Part shown: positions 1 to 8,295 of the stretch, in pieces
Numbering within the stretch: the first letter of the stretch is position 1
Layout: each line of letters opens with the position of its first letter
Assembly: GCA_016793095.1 (NCBI GenBank)
Contig: JAEUJQ010000060.1
Coordinates: 1-64,000, forward strand
Direction: 5' to 3'
DNA: 64,000 nt
DNA from: Myxococcaceae bacterium
GTDB lineage: Bacteria > Myxococcota > Myxococcia > Myxococcales > Myxococcaceae
The notes under the pieces: generated by a model
What the model saw: only the letters and a program-made list of their open reading frames with translations
What the model was told of the DNA's origin: nothing
Database searches by the model: none
Made by a program: the position numbers and the translations under genes

Positions 1-217
1 CCGCTTCGGAGACCTGATGACTGAGGTCGAGCTGCTGCTCGAGCCGGGCGATGCACTGCCGCAGCGCACCGATGTCTGCCTCGAGCTCGTGCGTGAGTGG
101 TTGACTCTGAACGAGAGCGGCGAGTTTTCGGCGCGCGGCGACAAGTTCTTGAGTCCTGCGTGCCCATTCACGTTCAAGCCGGGCGAACGCCCGCAACGGC
201 TCGAACTCATCGCGCAT
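1..217 (-). CDS. Coiled-coil hypothetical protein, C-terminal part cut by window edge
   Basis: An open frame starts at ATG 217-215 and runs off the left edge without a stop (72 codons visible). It begins MRDEFEPLRAFARLEREW and continues as a charged heptad-rich helix (LEADIGALRQCIARLEQQL), so it is probably a coiled coil. The start overlaps the end of the upstream HTH gene by 11 bases, and a GAGG-like ribosome site precedes it. The other two frames on this strand either stop or give Ser/Arg-rich nonsense. The function is unknown; its operon position suggests a phage or element protein. Confidence 0.55.
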   Translation of the reverse strand, partial: MRDEFEPLRAFARLEREWARRTQELVAARRKLAALVQSQPLTHELEADIGALRQCIARLEQQLDLSHQVSEA

Positions 218-503
218 TGGAGGCCTCGCAGTGGCTCGTCAGCTCCGACGCCGTCACGCCGAGAGCGCGAGCCAGGCGCTCGATGGTCCGCTGCGTGGCG
301 ATGCCGCGCACAGCGAGGCGCACCGTCGATTGACCGAGGCGTGCCTTGATGGCGAGCCGGTAGAGGTCGAGGCCGGCGGCGCGCCGAGCTTCGTCGATGC
401 GCTGAGCCAGGGAGGCGCTTGTTACCGATTTCTCACGGCGAGGGGGAGACGCGGGCGGCGTGCTGACGTCCGCACCGAAAGGAACGTGGCCGAGGTCGTT
501 CAT
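207..503 (-). CDS. HTH (Xre/Cro-type) DNA-binding protein
   Basis: This small protein (98 aa from the ATG at 503) has a C-terminal helix-turn-helix of the lambda-repressor type: LAQRIDEARRAAGLDLYRLA, then a recognition-helix region around QSTVRLAVRG, then TQRTIERLARALGVTASELT. The last part matches the usual Xre ending, where the helix bundle closes with LA.ALGV....L. Such proteins bind operator DNA and are usual in phages and mobile elements. A TTG at 524 is an alternative start; neither has a strong ribosome site. The downstream partial gene begins inside its last codons. The target is unknown. Confidence 0.7.
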   Translation of the reverse strand: MNDLGHVPFGADVSTPPASPPRREKSVTSASLAQRIDEARRAAGLDLYRLAIKARLGQSTVRLAVRGIATQRTIERLARALGVTASELTSHCEASNAR

Positions 504-605
504 GCCCTGAACGTGTCCCGGCAATCATGCAAGGTCCCACACCCATCGACGTTGCTGTCGACGTCGCTACCAACGCCCGAGAAGAGAAGTTCTCGTGACC
601 CAGAT

Positions 606-839
606 TCAGCCGCGGGCAGGCCTCGGGTGTCTCCCGCGGCCGGTGGCGAGCTCGAGGTGGTGCCGGTAGTGCTCGACGGTGGGTTCCCGAAGCTCGAGGC
701 GCGAGGCCGACTCGCCGACGCTGAGCCCTTCCATCCAATGCGCGAGGACCTTCCTGAGGTGCTCGAGCTTCGTTCTCGCCCTCTCGTAGCGAGTAGCCCG
801 CGATTCTTCGCGCTCGTGGCGGCTGGTGACGAGGTTCAT
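606..839 (-). CDS. Small protein with LuxR/sigma-4-like helix-turn-helix
   Basis: A 77-residue basic protein. Residues about 38-62 (GLSVGESASRLELREPTVEH) resemble the LuxR/sigma region 4 pattern, in which LS..EIA..L..S..TV is followed by a basic helix. The ATG at 839 overlaps the stop codon of the upstream gene as ATGA, so the two are probably translationally coupled. It could be a small regulator of the element. The family assignment rests on one motif only, and the rest is unrecognised. Confidence 0.5.
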   Translation of the reverse strand: MNLVTSRHEREESRATRYERARTKLEHLRKVLAHWMEGLSVGESASRLELREPTVEHYRHHLELATGRGRHPRPARG

Positions 840-1060
840 GCTCGCGAGGACGGGGCAGCGTCGCGGAGGCGCTCGAGCTCGGCGACCGAGTACTTCCGGA
901 AGAACGCCTCGGCGGCGGGTGTCACCTCGATGAAACCAGCCCGAAGCAGAAACTCCAGCAGGGCCTCGGCTTCGCTCGTGACGGGAGGCACAGGACCCGG
1001 CAGCTTCACTGCGGCTCGCTTCCTGGTGTCACGCTTCTTCTTCGTCTTGCTCGGCATCAT
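836..1060 (-). CDS. Small basic hypothetical protein
   Basis: A 74-residue protein with a very basic N-terminus (MMPSKTKKKRDTRKRAAVKL) followed by a short helical part (EAEALLEFLLRAGFIEVTPAAE). I chose the ATG at 1060 (or 1057) because an AAAGGGG ribosome site sits a few bases upstream; a longer reading back to 1222 would run inside the preceding gene. The start lies inside the last codons of the upstream DUF5681-like gene, and its stop overlaps the next start. I do not recognise the family. The basic tail suggests nucleic-acid contact. Confidence 0.55.
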   Translation of the reverse strand: MMPSKTKKKRDTRKRAAVKLPGPVPPVTSEAEALLEFLLRAGFIEVTPAAEAFFRKYSVAELERLRDAAPSSRA

Positions 1061-1565
1061 CGGCCCCTTTCGTGTTTGAGGTGCTGCGAACGCCAGCCAG
1101 AGCATTGGCGCGTTCGAGGATTCCGAACACACGGCGCGCGCGCTCGAGCAGTCTGTCGCGATCGACCGGCGGCAAAGCCTGAAGCGGCTCGTCGACGGCT
1201 TCACCGCGAGTTCGTCGGTCAACGCGGCCGACCAAGGCGTGAATGAGCGCGAGCTCGTCGCTCGTTGCGCGACGAAGCACCGTTGGCCAGTCGACGGGCG
1301 TCTCGAGCTCGGCCGTCAGCTGCACGTACTCGGGCGGCTTCCCGAAGCCGCGAGACATCGAGTCGCTCGCAGCGCGAATCGCATCGGCGGCGCTGCCCTT
1401 TCCTTCGAGGTAGTCCTTCATCGTCTTCTCCCAGACCTGCAGGGCCAGGGGAGAAAGCTCCCGCGCCGCCCGGGCAAGCTCGGAGTCGACCTTTGGCCGG
1501 CCCGACGGGTTGAGCGCGCCGGCGACGATTCGCCCCTGCGGGTCTCTCTTCACGGGGAGGCCCAT
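1029..1565 (-). CDS. DUF5681-like phage-type protein, second copy
   Basis: This 178-aa protein opens with a short motif, GRIVAGALNPSGRPK, that resembles the GNP.GRPK signature of DUF5681 proteins found beside phage terminase genes. Residues 28-75 (ELARAARELSPLALQVWEKT, then MKDYLEGKGSAADAIRAAS) are clearly homologous to the gene immediately upstream, so the two are tandem paralogues. This copy carries about 90 extra C-terminal residues ending in an acidic tail (DDAEQDEEEA). Its ATG shares one base with the upstream stop (TGATG), which implies coupled translation. The function is unknown; a packaging or small-terminase-like role is only a guess from the family context. Confidence 0.7.
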   Translation of the reverse strand: MGLPVKRDPQGRIVAGALNPSGRPKVDSELARAARELSPLALQVWEKTMKDYLEGKGSAADAIRAASDSMSRGFGKPPEYVQLTAELETPVDWPTVLRRATSDELALIHALVGRVDRRTRGEAVDEPLQALPPVDRDRLLERARRVFGILERANALAGVRSTSNTKGADDAEQDEEEA

Positions 1566-1924
1566 CAGTGCGGCCCTCCGCCTTCGTCGCCCGCCATGCG
1601 CTTCATCAGCTCGATGAGCCCCGAGTCGTCAGGCAAGCCGGTCAGCTCGTGGTGAAGCAGCGCCACCCGCTCCGTCGGCTTCCCCCAGGCGCGGTTCAGC
1701 GAGACCTCCGCCGCCCGGATGGCCGTCGCTGCGTCGCCCCGACCTTCGAGGTAGTCCTCCATGGCCTTGTCGAGCACCGCGACCGACCTCGGCGTCAGCT
1801 CCCGGAAGGCCTCCACGAGCTCAGGCGACGTCTTCGGCCGCCCGGTCGGGTTGAGGCTGCCCTCGATGATGCGGCCGCGCTCGTCGCGGCGTACGGCCTT
1901 CTTCGTCTCGATGTCGTCACTCAT
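1565..1924 (-). CDS. DUF5681-like phage-type protein, first copy
   Basis: A 119-aa protein starting MSDDIETKKAVRRDERGRII, followed by the same short motif as its neighbour (EGSLNPTGRPK) and a helical region, ELTPRSVAVLDKAMEDYLEG. Alignment by eye with the downstream paralogue is continuous over about 80 residues. It is the first gene of the leftward operon and lies about 350 bases from the tRNA fragment. DUF5681 proteins usually sit near terminases, but no terminase is visible here. Function not known. Confidence 0.7.
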   Translation of the reverse strand: MSDDIETKKAVRRDERGRIIEGSLNPTGRPKTSPELVEAFRELTPRSVAVLDKAMEDYLEGRGDAATAIRAAEVSLNRAWGKPTERVALLHHELTGLPDDSGLIELMKRMAGDEGGGPH

Positions 1925-2265
1925 GCGTGGTTTCTCCAGTTCAGGGCCAGATGGCTGGTGGTTGTCAGGAGTAGTGGGGTGGGTTTCAGGGAAACAACCA
2001 CTCCCGCGCTCTTCCCTCTGGTGAGCCCCATTTCAGGGGTTCTCTCCGTTCTTTCCCTCATGCCCCCTCCTCGTCGAGTCTGGTCAGGAGGGAGAGCAGC
2101 TCACGGCGTAGGGTCCGGGAGTCGCCCCCGGCCCGCCACGCCTCGATTGCTGCCGTCGCCCTGGCTGTGACTGCGTGACGCGAAACCGCCCCGTCGTGCG
2201 CTTCAGTGCGCTCGACGACGCTGGAACCCTGCGGAAAGTCGCTGTCGTGCGCTTCGGTGCCTTGG
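1925..2265. other. Gene-free segment beside the attachment site
   Basis: No convincing gene lies here. It must carry the promoter of the leftward operon. It contains two imperfect 17-base direct repeats, GTCGTGCGCTTCAGTGC at 2193-2209 and GTCGTGCGCTTCGGTGC at 2244-2260, each preceded by a GAAA..CGC stretch. Short spaced repeats next to an attachment site are what accessory arm-type sites of a tyrosine recombinase look like, but this is unproven. Confidence 0.4.
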
Positions 2266-2270
2266 TTGGA

Positions 2271-2295
2271 GTGGGTTCGAGTCCCGCCCTGCCCA
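2271..2295 (+). other. tRNA 3' end fragment, putative attR
   Basis: The sequence GTGGG-TTCGAGT-CCCGC forms a 5-bp T stem with a 7-base TTCGAGT loop (2271-2287). It is followed by a 7-base acceptor strand CCTGCCC and discriminator A (2288-2295). The matching 5' acceptor strand GGGCAGG and a D arm are absent upstream, so the gene is not complete. This is the classical footprint left when an integrase recombines within a tRNA 3' end. Confidence 0.6.
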
Positions 2296-2328
2296 CTCAG
2301 CGCTCACCACCGCGGTGCGTCGAATGGC

Positions 2329-2337
2329 TGGTATGAC
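2329..2337 (+). promoter_or_regulatory. Possible extended -10 promoter for the hybrid kinase
   Basis: TG-G-TATGAC is an extended -10 element about 20 bases before the GTG start of the kinase. There is no clear -35, which extended -10 promoters tolerate. Seen by eye only. Confidence 0.3.
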
Positions 2338-2357
2338 ACCTGCTTTGACGCATCGGT

Positions 2358-4658
2358 GTGCACGCGCTGCTCTCGAACCTGATGCACCCCGTTCTGGTGC
2401 TCGCCAGTGACGGCGCGGTGCTCGCGGCGAGTCGTGGCGCGCGGGTGTTGCTGGGGCTCGGGTCGAACGACACCCACACGCGTCTGTCCGACCTCAATGC
2501 GCCGTTGGCTGACGCCTGGGCGCGGCTCTCGGCGCAGACCCCGGTCGGCGTGAGGGTGAGCGAGCCCGTGGCACTGCATGGCGCTCAGTGGGCGTTCTCG
2601 GTCGAACGAAGACCCGACGAGACCTCGATCTGCGAGCTCGTCGAGCAGGTGCAGCCGCTCGCGGTTCGCCATGAACCTCGCGACTCTGCCGTCTTCACCC
2701 AGCTGCGCGCCCTGCTGCGCATCGCGCGCGAGCTGCCCGAGCAGTCGTTCAGCGAGCTGAGCGAGTTGACGGTGTCTTTGACGCTCGGCGCGCTCGACTG
2801 CGAACACGTCGAGCTGTGGCTCTTCGACGACGCTGACGCAGCGCTCTTCTCGGAGCGCGATCATGCGCTACTGCTCGCGACGCACGTCGGCCGCTCGCCG
2901 CGGCACGGAGCGACGCGCGTGGCCGCCGAAGCCGTGCCGATTCTGCACATGGTGCGCATGCAGCGGCAGGTCGAGCGCGACGACGTCTCGACCGACCCGC
3001 TGGTGTTTGGCAGTCGCGAGCTGCTTCAGCCCGACACACGCACCGTCACCTTCACTGGCCTCTTTCTTCGTTCGTCGCTCGTGGGGGTGCTCGTCTGCCA
3101 TCGTTGCGAGCGCGCGCCGTGGGGGCCCGAAGCCCACGCATTTCTCGGGTTCGTCTCGGTGGCCTTGTCGTTGAGCCTCGAGATGGCGAGGCGGCGCACG
3201 GCCGAGCGGCATCTGCAGGAGCACGTCAACGAGCTCGAGTCGGCGCGCGCCAGGGCCGAGGCGGCCGATCGCGCCAAGAGCGAGTTCCTCGCCATGATGT
3301 CCCACGAGATCCGCACGCCCATGAACGGGGTGCTGGGCTTCACCCAGTTGCTGGGCGAGACGCGCCTCGACGACGAGCAGCGCGCGTTTCTCTCGACGAT
3401 CAAGGGCTCGGCCGAGCACCTGCTCGTGATCATCAACGACATTCTCGACTTCTCGAAGATCGAAGCGGGGAAGCTCGAGCTGGCCATCGAACCCCTCGAG
3501 CTCGAGCCGCTGGTCGCCGGAGTGCTCGAGCTGCTGAGCGCCACCGCACACGCCAGAGGTCTGTGGTTGACGCTCGAGTACGGCGCGCGGGCGCCCCGGC
3601 TGATTCGCGGTGACGAAGGTCGGGTTCGTCAGGTGGTGCTCAACCTCGTGTCGAACGCCCTCAAGTTCACCGAGCGCGGCGGAGTGACCGTCTTCGTCGA
3701 GGCGTCGGCTGACGACGTCGTGCTCAGGGTGAAGGACACGGGCATCGGCATCTGTGAAGCCGATCTCGGCAAGCTCGGTGGCGAGTTCACCCAGGTCGAC
3801 ACCTCGTCGAAGCGGCGCTTCGGGGGCACCGGGCTCGGTCTGGCGATCTCGAAGCGGCTCGTCGGTCTGATGGGCGGGGCGTTCGCCGTTCGCTCCGAAG
3901 TCGGTCGCGGCAGCGAGTTCTCGTTCAGGCTGCCCGCGTTGCCGCGCGAGGAGCAGCCGCCTCGCCTACGCCCCCGGGTCGTGCTCGTTCAGCCGGAGGG
4001 CCCGGTCGCGCAGATGTGGTTGAGCGCCCTGCAACCGGTCTCCCTCGTCGAGCGGGTCGACGCGGTTCCCGAGCCCTCACCCGACACCGTCGTGATCGTT
4101 CAGCACCAGTCGCCTGGGCTGGGCTGGCGCGGCGTCATCCGTCGTGGCCGCTCGACGTCGAGCGGCGAGGTGGTGATCTCGGAGTGCGCGGTCAGACCGT
4201 CGGCGATGCGGGAGGCCGTGGCTCGTGCGCTCGAGGTGACGCCCAGAGCCCTCGAGGTGGTGTCGCTCCCTGTGGTGACTGCCTACCCCGGCCGCAAGGT
4301 GCTGCTCGTCGACGACAACGTCGTCAACCAACGGCTCGCTGAACGGCTGCTCCGCCGACATGGCCTCGAGGTCTCGGTGGCGAGCAACGGCGTCGAGGCC
4401 GTCGAGCAGTGTCTGGCGGGGCGCTTCGATCTCGTGTTGATGGACTGCAACATGCCCGAGATGGATGGTCTCGAAGCGACCCGCCGGATCCGCGCGAGTG
4501 AGATCGATCGCCGCACCCCGATCGTCGCGCTCACGGCCGACGCGATGGAGTCAGAGAAACGGCAATGCGTGGAGGCCGGCATGGACGAGCACTTCTCGAA
4601 GCCGATTCGAGACGAGCAGCTCAAGTCGGTGCTGGAGCGCTTTCTGCACGCCGCCTGA
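2358..4658 (+). CDS. Hybrid sensor histidine kinase (PAS-like, GAF-like, HisKA, HATPase, receiver)
   Basis: A cytosolic two-component hybrid kinase of 766 aa. Residues 1-95 look PAS-like and 115-290 GAF-like. A short coiled linker leads to the dimerisation helix with phospho-acceptor His316 in MSHEIRTPMNG. The ATPase domain has the N box NLVSNALKF, the G1 box DTGIGI and the G2 box GGTGLGLAIS. Residues 535-640 resemble a receiver fold without the acidic pocket. The C-terminal receiver (from about 647) has LVDDN and phospho-acceptor Asp696 in LMDCNMPEMDG. No membrane segment is seen, so an internal signal is likely. The start is GTG with no good ribosome site. It stands alone, and the output partner cannot be inferred. 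Confidence 0.9.
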   Translation: MHALLSNLMHPVLVLASDGAVLAASRGARVLLGLGSNDTHTRLSDLNAPLADAWARLSAQTPVGVRVSEPVALHGAQWAFSVERRPDETSICELVEQVQPLAVRHEPRDSAVFTQLRALLRIARELPEQSFSELSELTVSLTLGALDCEHVELWLFDDADAALFSERDHALLLATHVGRSPRHGATRVAAEAVPILHMVRMQRQVERDDVSTDPLVFGSRELLQPDTRTVTFTGLFLRSSLVGVLVCHRCERAPWGPEAHAFLGFVSVALSLSLEMARRRTAERHLQEHVNELESARARAEAADRAKSEFLAMMSHEIRTPMNGVLGFTQLLGETRLDDEQRAFLSTIKGSAEHLLVIINDILDFSKIEAGKLELAIEPLELEPLVAGVLELLSATAHARGLWLTLEYGARAPRLIRGDEGRVRQVVLNLVSNALKFTERGGVTVFVEASADDVVLRVKDTGIGICEADLGKLGGEFTQVDTSSKRRFGGTGLGLAISKRLVGLMGGAFAVRSEVGRGSEFSFRLPALPREEQPPRLRPRVVLVQPEGPVAQMWLSALQPVSLVERVDAVPEPSPDTVVIVQHQSPGLGWRGVIRRGRSTSSGEVVISECAVRPSAMREAVARALEVTPRALEVVSLPVVTAYPGRKVLLVDDNVVNQRLAERLLRRHGLEVSVASNGVEAVEQCLAGRFDLVLMDCNMPEMDGLEATRRIRASEIDRRTPIVALTADAMESEKRQCVEAGMDEHFSKPIRDEQLKSVLERFLHAA

Positions 4659-4722
4659 GCGACCAGCCCCCTGCAGCTCGCGCTCTGGCTCATCGTGCAG
4701 GGCCCGCCCGTTCGCGTGATGC

Positions 4723-4739
4723 AGAGCGCGCTGCGCTCT
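4723..4739. terminator. Hairpin between the kinase and tig
   Basis: AGAGCGC-GCT-GCGCTCT forms a perfect 7-bp stem with a 3-base loop. There is no clean T tract (only TCTTT nine bases later), so it may be a weak terminator or transcript-end structure for the kinase gene. Confidence 0.35.
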
Positions 4740-4775
4740 CAGATGATGTCTTTCGTGCTCCACGGCTCCTCTTCG

Positions 4776-4804
4776 TTGACCGGATCCACCGCCTCCCCTA
4801 AAGG
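4776..4804 (+). promoter_or_regulatory. Putative sigma-70-type promoter of tig
   Basis: TTGACC (4776-4781, five of six to consensus) and TAAAGG (4799-4804, weak -10) are spaced by 17 bases and end 34 bases before the tig ATG. Confidence 0.4.
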
Positions 4805-4838
4805 CTCCGGCTTCGTCACTTTCCCCGAGGAAGCACGC

Positions 4839-6113
4839 ATGAAGGTTCAGGTCGAGTCGGTGTCGTCCATCGAGAAGCGCTTGTCGATCGAGGTCGACGC
4901 TCAGGTCGTCAATCGCGAGCTCACCACCGCGTACGCCACGCTGGCGCAGCAGGTGAAGCTGCCCGGCTTCCGCCCCGGCAAGGTTCCCCGTCGCATTCTC
5001 GAGCAGAAGTTCAAGAGCGAGGTCGAGGCCGACGTCGTTCGTAAGGTGCAGGCGCAGGCCACCGTCGACGCGATCAAGTCGCACGACGTGAAGGCCGTGG
5101 GCGAGCCGCACTACTCGGGCGGCAAGCTGGTGCCGAACGCGACGTACGCGTTCACGGCGCGCCTCGAGGTGAAGCCCGAGGTGGTGACGAAGGAGTTCAA
5201 GGGCCTCGCGCTCAAGAAGCTCGACACCAGCATCGACGACGCGAAGGTGACGGAGCAGATCGATCGTCTGCGTTCGTCGCGCTCCACGCTCGAGCCCGTG
5301 ACCGGCCGCGACGTCGCGAAGACGGGTGACATGGCCGTCATCGACTTCGACGCGACCAAGGGGGGCGCCACGTTCCCCGGCAACACCGGCCGCAACGTCA
5401 CCGTCGAGATCGCTCCGGGCGAGCTCGTCGAAGGCAACCTGCCGCAGCTCGACGGCATGAAGCTCGGCTCGCAGAAGACGTTCGACTACGCCTTCCCCGC
5501 CGACTACCGCGTCGACGAGGTGAAGGGCCAGACGGCGTCGTTCACCGTCACGCTCAAGGAGCTCAAGGAGCGCAAGCTGCCCCCGCTCGACGACGAGTTC
5601 GCCAAGACGCAGGGCTCCGACACCGCCGCGGCGCTCAAGGCCAAGGTGAAGGAGGACCTCGAGCGCGGCGCGAAGAATCGGGCCGAGACCGAGGCGCGCG
5701 AAGAGCTGCTCAAGGCCCTCATCGCGAAGAACCCGTTCGAGTGCCCGAACTCGATGATCGAGCGCGGCATCGACTACATGCTCGACGGCGCGCTGGGCTC
5801 GCTCATGCGCTCGGGGGTCGACCCCCGCATGCTGAACCTCGACTGGGGCAAGCTGCGTGGCGACATGCGGCCCCGCGCCGAGGTCGAGGTGCGCGGCTCG
5901 TTGCTGCTCGAGGCGCTCGGCAAGAGCGAGAACCTCACCGCCACCGACGCCGACGTCGAGGCGAAGTACGAAGAGATCTCGAAAGAGACGGGCATGCCCG
6001 CCGCGCAGGTGAAGACGCGCTACGCCACGCCCGAGGCCCAGGAGAGCCTGAAGGTTCGCATCGTCGAAGAGAAGGCCATCGCGCTGGTTCGTCAGCACGC
6101 GAACTGGAGCTGA
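4839..6113 (+). CDS. tig: Trigger factor (ribosome-associated chaperone, PPIase)
   Basis: Trigger factor binds nascent chains at the ribosome exit and has peptidyl-prolyl isomerase activity. The 424-aa length fits the family. The N-terminal domain carries the ribosome-docking signature GFRPGKVP. Residues about 150-235 form the FKBP-type PPIase domain ([14 protein letters not shown], then [15 protein letters not shown]), and a helical C-terminal chaperone domain follows. The start is the ATG at 4839 because GAGGAAGC lies four bases upstream and [19 protein letters not shown] is a typical N-terminus; the longer upstream reading is not plausible. It begins the tig-clpP-clpX series. Confidence 0.97.
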   Translation: MKVQVESVSSIEKRLSIEVDAQVVNRELTTAYATLAQQVKLPGFRPGKVPRRILEQKFKSEVEADVVRKVQAQATVDAIKSHDVKAVGEPHYSGGKLVPNATYAFTARLEVKPEVVTKEFKGLALKKLDTSIDDAKVTEQIDRLRSSRSTLEPVTGRDVAKTGDMAVIDFDATKGGATFPGNTGRNVTVEIAPGELVEGNLPQLDGMKLGSQKTFDYAFPADYRVDEVKGQTASFTVTLKELKERKLPPLDDEFAKTQGSDTAAALKAKVKEDLERGAKNRAETEAREELLKALIAKNPFECPNSMIERGIDYMLDGALGSLMRSGVDPRMLNLDWGKLRGDMRPRAEVEVRGSLLLEALGKSENLTATDADVEAKYEEISKETGMPAAQVKTRYATPEAQESLKVRIVEEKAIALVRQHANWS

Positions 6114-6142
6114 ACCCCGAAGTCCCCACCGAGGAAGCCGAG

Positions 6143-6760
6143 ATGCCCTACATGCCTGTCCCCTACGTCGTCGAGCAGACCCACCGTGGCGAGCGGTCGT
6201 ACGACATCTACAGCCGCCTGCTGAAGGACCGGATCATCATGCTGGGCACGGAGATCGATGACGACGTGGCGAACGTCGTCACCGCGCAGCTGCTGTTCCT
6301 CGAGTCGGAAGATCCCGACAAGGACATCAGCATCTACGTGAACTCGCCCGGCGGCTCGGTCACCGCCGGTCTCGCGATCTACGACACCATGCAGTACGTG
6401 AAGCCGCAGGTCTCGACGATCTGCATCGGGCAGGCGGCGTCGATGGGCGCGGTGTTGCTCGCGGCCGGTGCCAAGGGCAAGCGCTTCGCCCTGCCACACG
6501 CGCGCATCATGATTCACCAGCCCCTGGGCGGCGCGCGCGGCCAGTCGAAGGACATGGAGATTCAGGTCGCCGAGATGGTGCGCCTGCGCAAGGACCTCTA
6601 CGACATTCTCTCGCGCGCGACCGGCCACACGTTCGATCGCATCGAGAAGGACTGTGACCGCGACTTCTTCATGAGCGCCGCCGAGGGCAAGCAGTACGGC
6701 CTGATCGACGAGGTGATGGAGAAGAAGAAGATCGTGCCGCCGACCGCCGACAAGAAGTGA
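6143..6760 (+). CDS. clpP: ATP-dependent Clp protease proteolytic subunit
   Basis: ClpP forms the tetradecameric serine protease chamber that degrades substrates fed by ClpX. At 205 aa it has the usual length. The catalytic triad is visible: Ser100 in GQAASMGA, His125 in MIHQP, and Asp174 in CDRDFF. The oxyanion Gly-rich turn SPGGSV is present. The ATG at 6143 has the same ribosome site and spacing (GAGGAAGC plus four bases) as tig, 29 bases upstream, so the two are probably co-transcribed and similarly translated. A hairpin separates it from clpX. Confidence 0.98.
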   Translation: MPYMPVPYVVEQTHRGERSYDIYSRLLKDRIIMLGTEIDDDVANVVTAQLLFLESEDPDKDISIYVNSPGGSVTAGLAIYDTMQYVKPQVSTICIGQAASMGAVLLAAGAKGKRFALPHARIMIHQPLGGARGQSKDMEIQVAEMVRLRKDLYDILSRATGHTFDRIEKDCDRDFFMSAAEGKQYGLIDEVMEKKKIVPPTADKK

Positions 6761-6780
6761 CGGCGTCGTCGCACCACCGC

Positions 6781-6811
6781 GGCCCGCTCCGTCAGCGCGA
6801 TGGGGCGGGTC
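6781..6811 (+). terminator. Hairpin between clpP and clpX
   Basis: GGCCCGCTCC (6781-6790) can pair with GGGGCGGGTC (6802-6811) in a 10-bp stem with two G-U pairs around an 11-base loop. No T tract follows. It may attenuate read-through or protect a processed end rather than act as a full terminator. Confidence 0.3.
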
Positions 6812-6903
6812 GTCGTGCGTCAGGGCTTTGACGCCCCCGCCGCACCACTCGAGCAGTGCATCACTCGCACACCCAAGGAAGCCCGGTTAGGGTTCACAGA
6901 GTC

Positions 6904-8178
6904 ATGGCCACCAAGAACGTCGGGCGCGACGGCAATCAGACGCTGTGCTGTTCCTTCTGCGGCAAGTCCCAGAAGGAAGTGAAGAAGCTCATCGCCGGCC
7001 CGACCGTCTACATCTGCGACGAGTGCAGCGGCCTCTGCAACGACATCATCGCCGAAGAGATCGATCGCGAAGAGACGAAGGACACCAAGGTTCGCATTCC
7101 ACGCCCGAACGAGATCAAGGCCATTCTCGACGAGTACGTGATCGGCCAGGAGCGCGCCAAGAAGACGCTCGCGGTGGCCGTGCACAATCACTACAAACGC
7201 ATCGAGTCGCGCGTCGCGATGGATGACGTCGAGCTGCAGAAGTCGAACATTCTGCTCCTCGGGCCGACCGGCTCGGGCAAGACGCTGCTGGCCCAGACGC
7301 TCGCGCGCATTCTCAACGTGCCGTTCACCATCGCCGACGCCACCTGCCTCACCGAGGCGGGCTACGTGGGTGAAGACGTCGAGAACATCATCGTCAACCT
7401 GCTGCAGGCGGCCGATCACGACATCGAGCGTGCCCAGCGCGGCATCGTCTACATCGACGAGATCGACAAGATCGCCCGCAAGTCCGAGAACCCGTCGATC
7501 ACCCGTGACGTCAGCGGTGAAGGCGTGCAGCAGGCGCTGCTGAAGATCGTCGAAGGCACGGTCGCCAACGTGCCTCCGAAGGGTGGCCGCAAACACCCAC
7601 AGCAGGAGTTCCTGCAGGTCGACACCACGAACATTCTCTTCATCTGCGGTGGCGCGTTCGGTGGCCTCGAGCAGATCATCGATCGCCGCCTGGGTGGCCG
7701 CTCGCTCGGCTTCGGCGCCGACGTGAAGAAGCGCGAGCCCAAGTCGCTCTCCGAGCTGTACCACCACGTCGAGCCAGAGGACCTGCTCAAGTTCGGCATG
7801 ATCCCCGAGTTCATCGGCCGGCTGCCGGTCGTGACGGCGCTCGAGGAGCTCGACGAGGCGACGCTGGTCGACATCCTGGTACGGCCGCGCAACGCGCTCA
7901 CCAAGCAGTACAAGAAGCTGCTCGAGCTCGACGGGGTGCAGCTCAAGTTCACTGACGGGGCGATGAAGGCGATCGCCAGCGAGGCGATCCGCCGCAAGAC
8001 GGGCGCCCGCGGCCTGCGCGCGATCCTCGAGAGCGTGATGCTCGAGGTGATGTACGAGATCCCCTCGAAGAAGACGGCGCGCGAGGTGGTGATCAGCGAG
8101 GACGTGGTGCTCAAGAAGAAGGACCCCGTGATCCTCCACGCGAGCGCCGAAGAGAAGAAGGCCGGGAGCGCGGCGTAG
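6904..8178 (+). CDS. clpX: ATP-dependent Clp protease ATP-binding subunit ClpX
   Basis: The AAA+ unfoldase that recognises, unfolds and threads substrates into ClpP. The 424-aa protein begins with the ClpX-type zinc-binding domain (CCSFCGK, then [10 protein letters not shown]). It continues with Walker [13 protein letters not shown], Walker B region [12 protein letters not shown], the pore loop GYVGED, and the sensor region EFIGRLPV. I prefer the ATG at 6904 because [10 protein letters not shown] directly precedes the zinc domain; an in-frame GTG at 6856 would only add an atypical tail. The nearest AGGG is too far away to be a good ribosome site. Cytosolic partner of ClpP. Confidence 0.97.
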   Translation: MATKNVGRDGNQTLCCSFCGKSQKEVKKLIAGPTVYICDECSGLCNDIIAEEIDREETKDTKVRIPRPNEIKAILDEYVIGQERAKKTLAVAVHNHYKRIESRVAMDDVELQKSNILLLGPTGSGKTLLAQTLARILNVPFTIADATCLTEAGYVGEDVENIIVNLLQAADHDIERAQRGIVYIDEIDKIARKSENPSITRDVSGEGVQQALLKIVEGTVANVPPKGGRKHPQQEFLQVDTTNILFICGGAFGGLEQIIDRRLGGRSLGFGADVKKREPKSLSELYHHVEPEDLLKFGMIPEFIGRLPVVTALEELDEATLVDILVRPRNALTKQYKKLLELDGVQLKFTDGAMKAIASEAIRRKTGARGLRAILESVMLEVMYEIPSKKTAREVVISEDVVLKKKDPVILHASAEEKKAGSAA

Positions 8179-8200
8179 GCAGCGACGGGGCGAGCTCGCT

Positions 8201-8219
8201 CCATGCTTCGCAAGCGTGG
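8201..8219. terminator. Hairpin at the convergent end of clpX
   Basis: CCATGCTT-CGC-AAGCGTGG forms an 8-bp stem with one T-G pair and a 3-base loop, 23 bases after the clpX stop and between two convergent genes. There is no T tract. It could act as a bidirectional terminator. Confidence 0.4.
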
Positions 8220-8295
8220 GCCGGAGGGTCGCGCGACGAGTGCGCCCGCCATCGCTCGTCCGACTCGCTCGGGATCGTCCCGCAGGGAGCGCCCG

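Larger units (their letters stand above)
1..2295. mobile_element. Right end of a putative tRNA-integrated element
   Basis: Six short leftward genes lie to the left of an isolated tRNA 3' end at 2271-2295. Five of the junctions between them overlap or nearly overlap. The contents (two DUF5681-like proteins, an HTH regulator, small unknown proteins) are typical of phages or integrative elements, while everything to the right is ordinary chromosome. Integration into the 3' end of a plus-strand tRNA would leave exactly this arrangement, with the intact tRNA at the far left end. No integrase is visible; it would have to lie outside the window. The assignment is an inference from gene content and the tRNA fragment. 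Confidence 0.5.

Noticed and set aside
2215-2295. Complete tRNA gene
   Set aside because: The 3' half fits, but no D arm and no GGGCAGG 5' acceptor strand can be found at 70-95 bases upstream.
2084-2296. Minus-strand ORF of 70 aa (MGRAGLEPTP...)
   Set aside because: Its first codons are the complement of the tRNA T-arm, a well-known false ORF, and the rest is Arg/Ser-rich without family features.
4551-6098. 515-aa minus-strand ORF over tig
   Set aside because: Antisense to an unambiguous trigger factor; composition is His/Arg/Leu-rich as expected for a shadow frame in GC-rich DNA.
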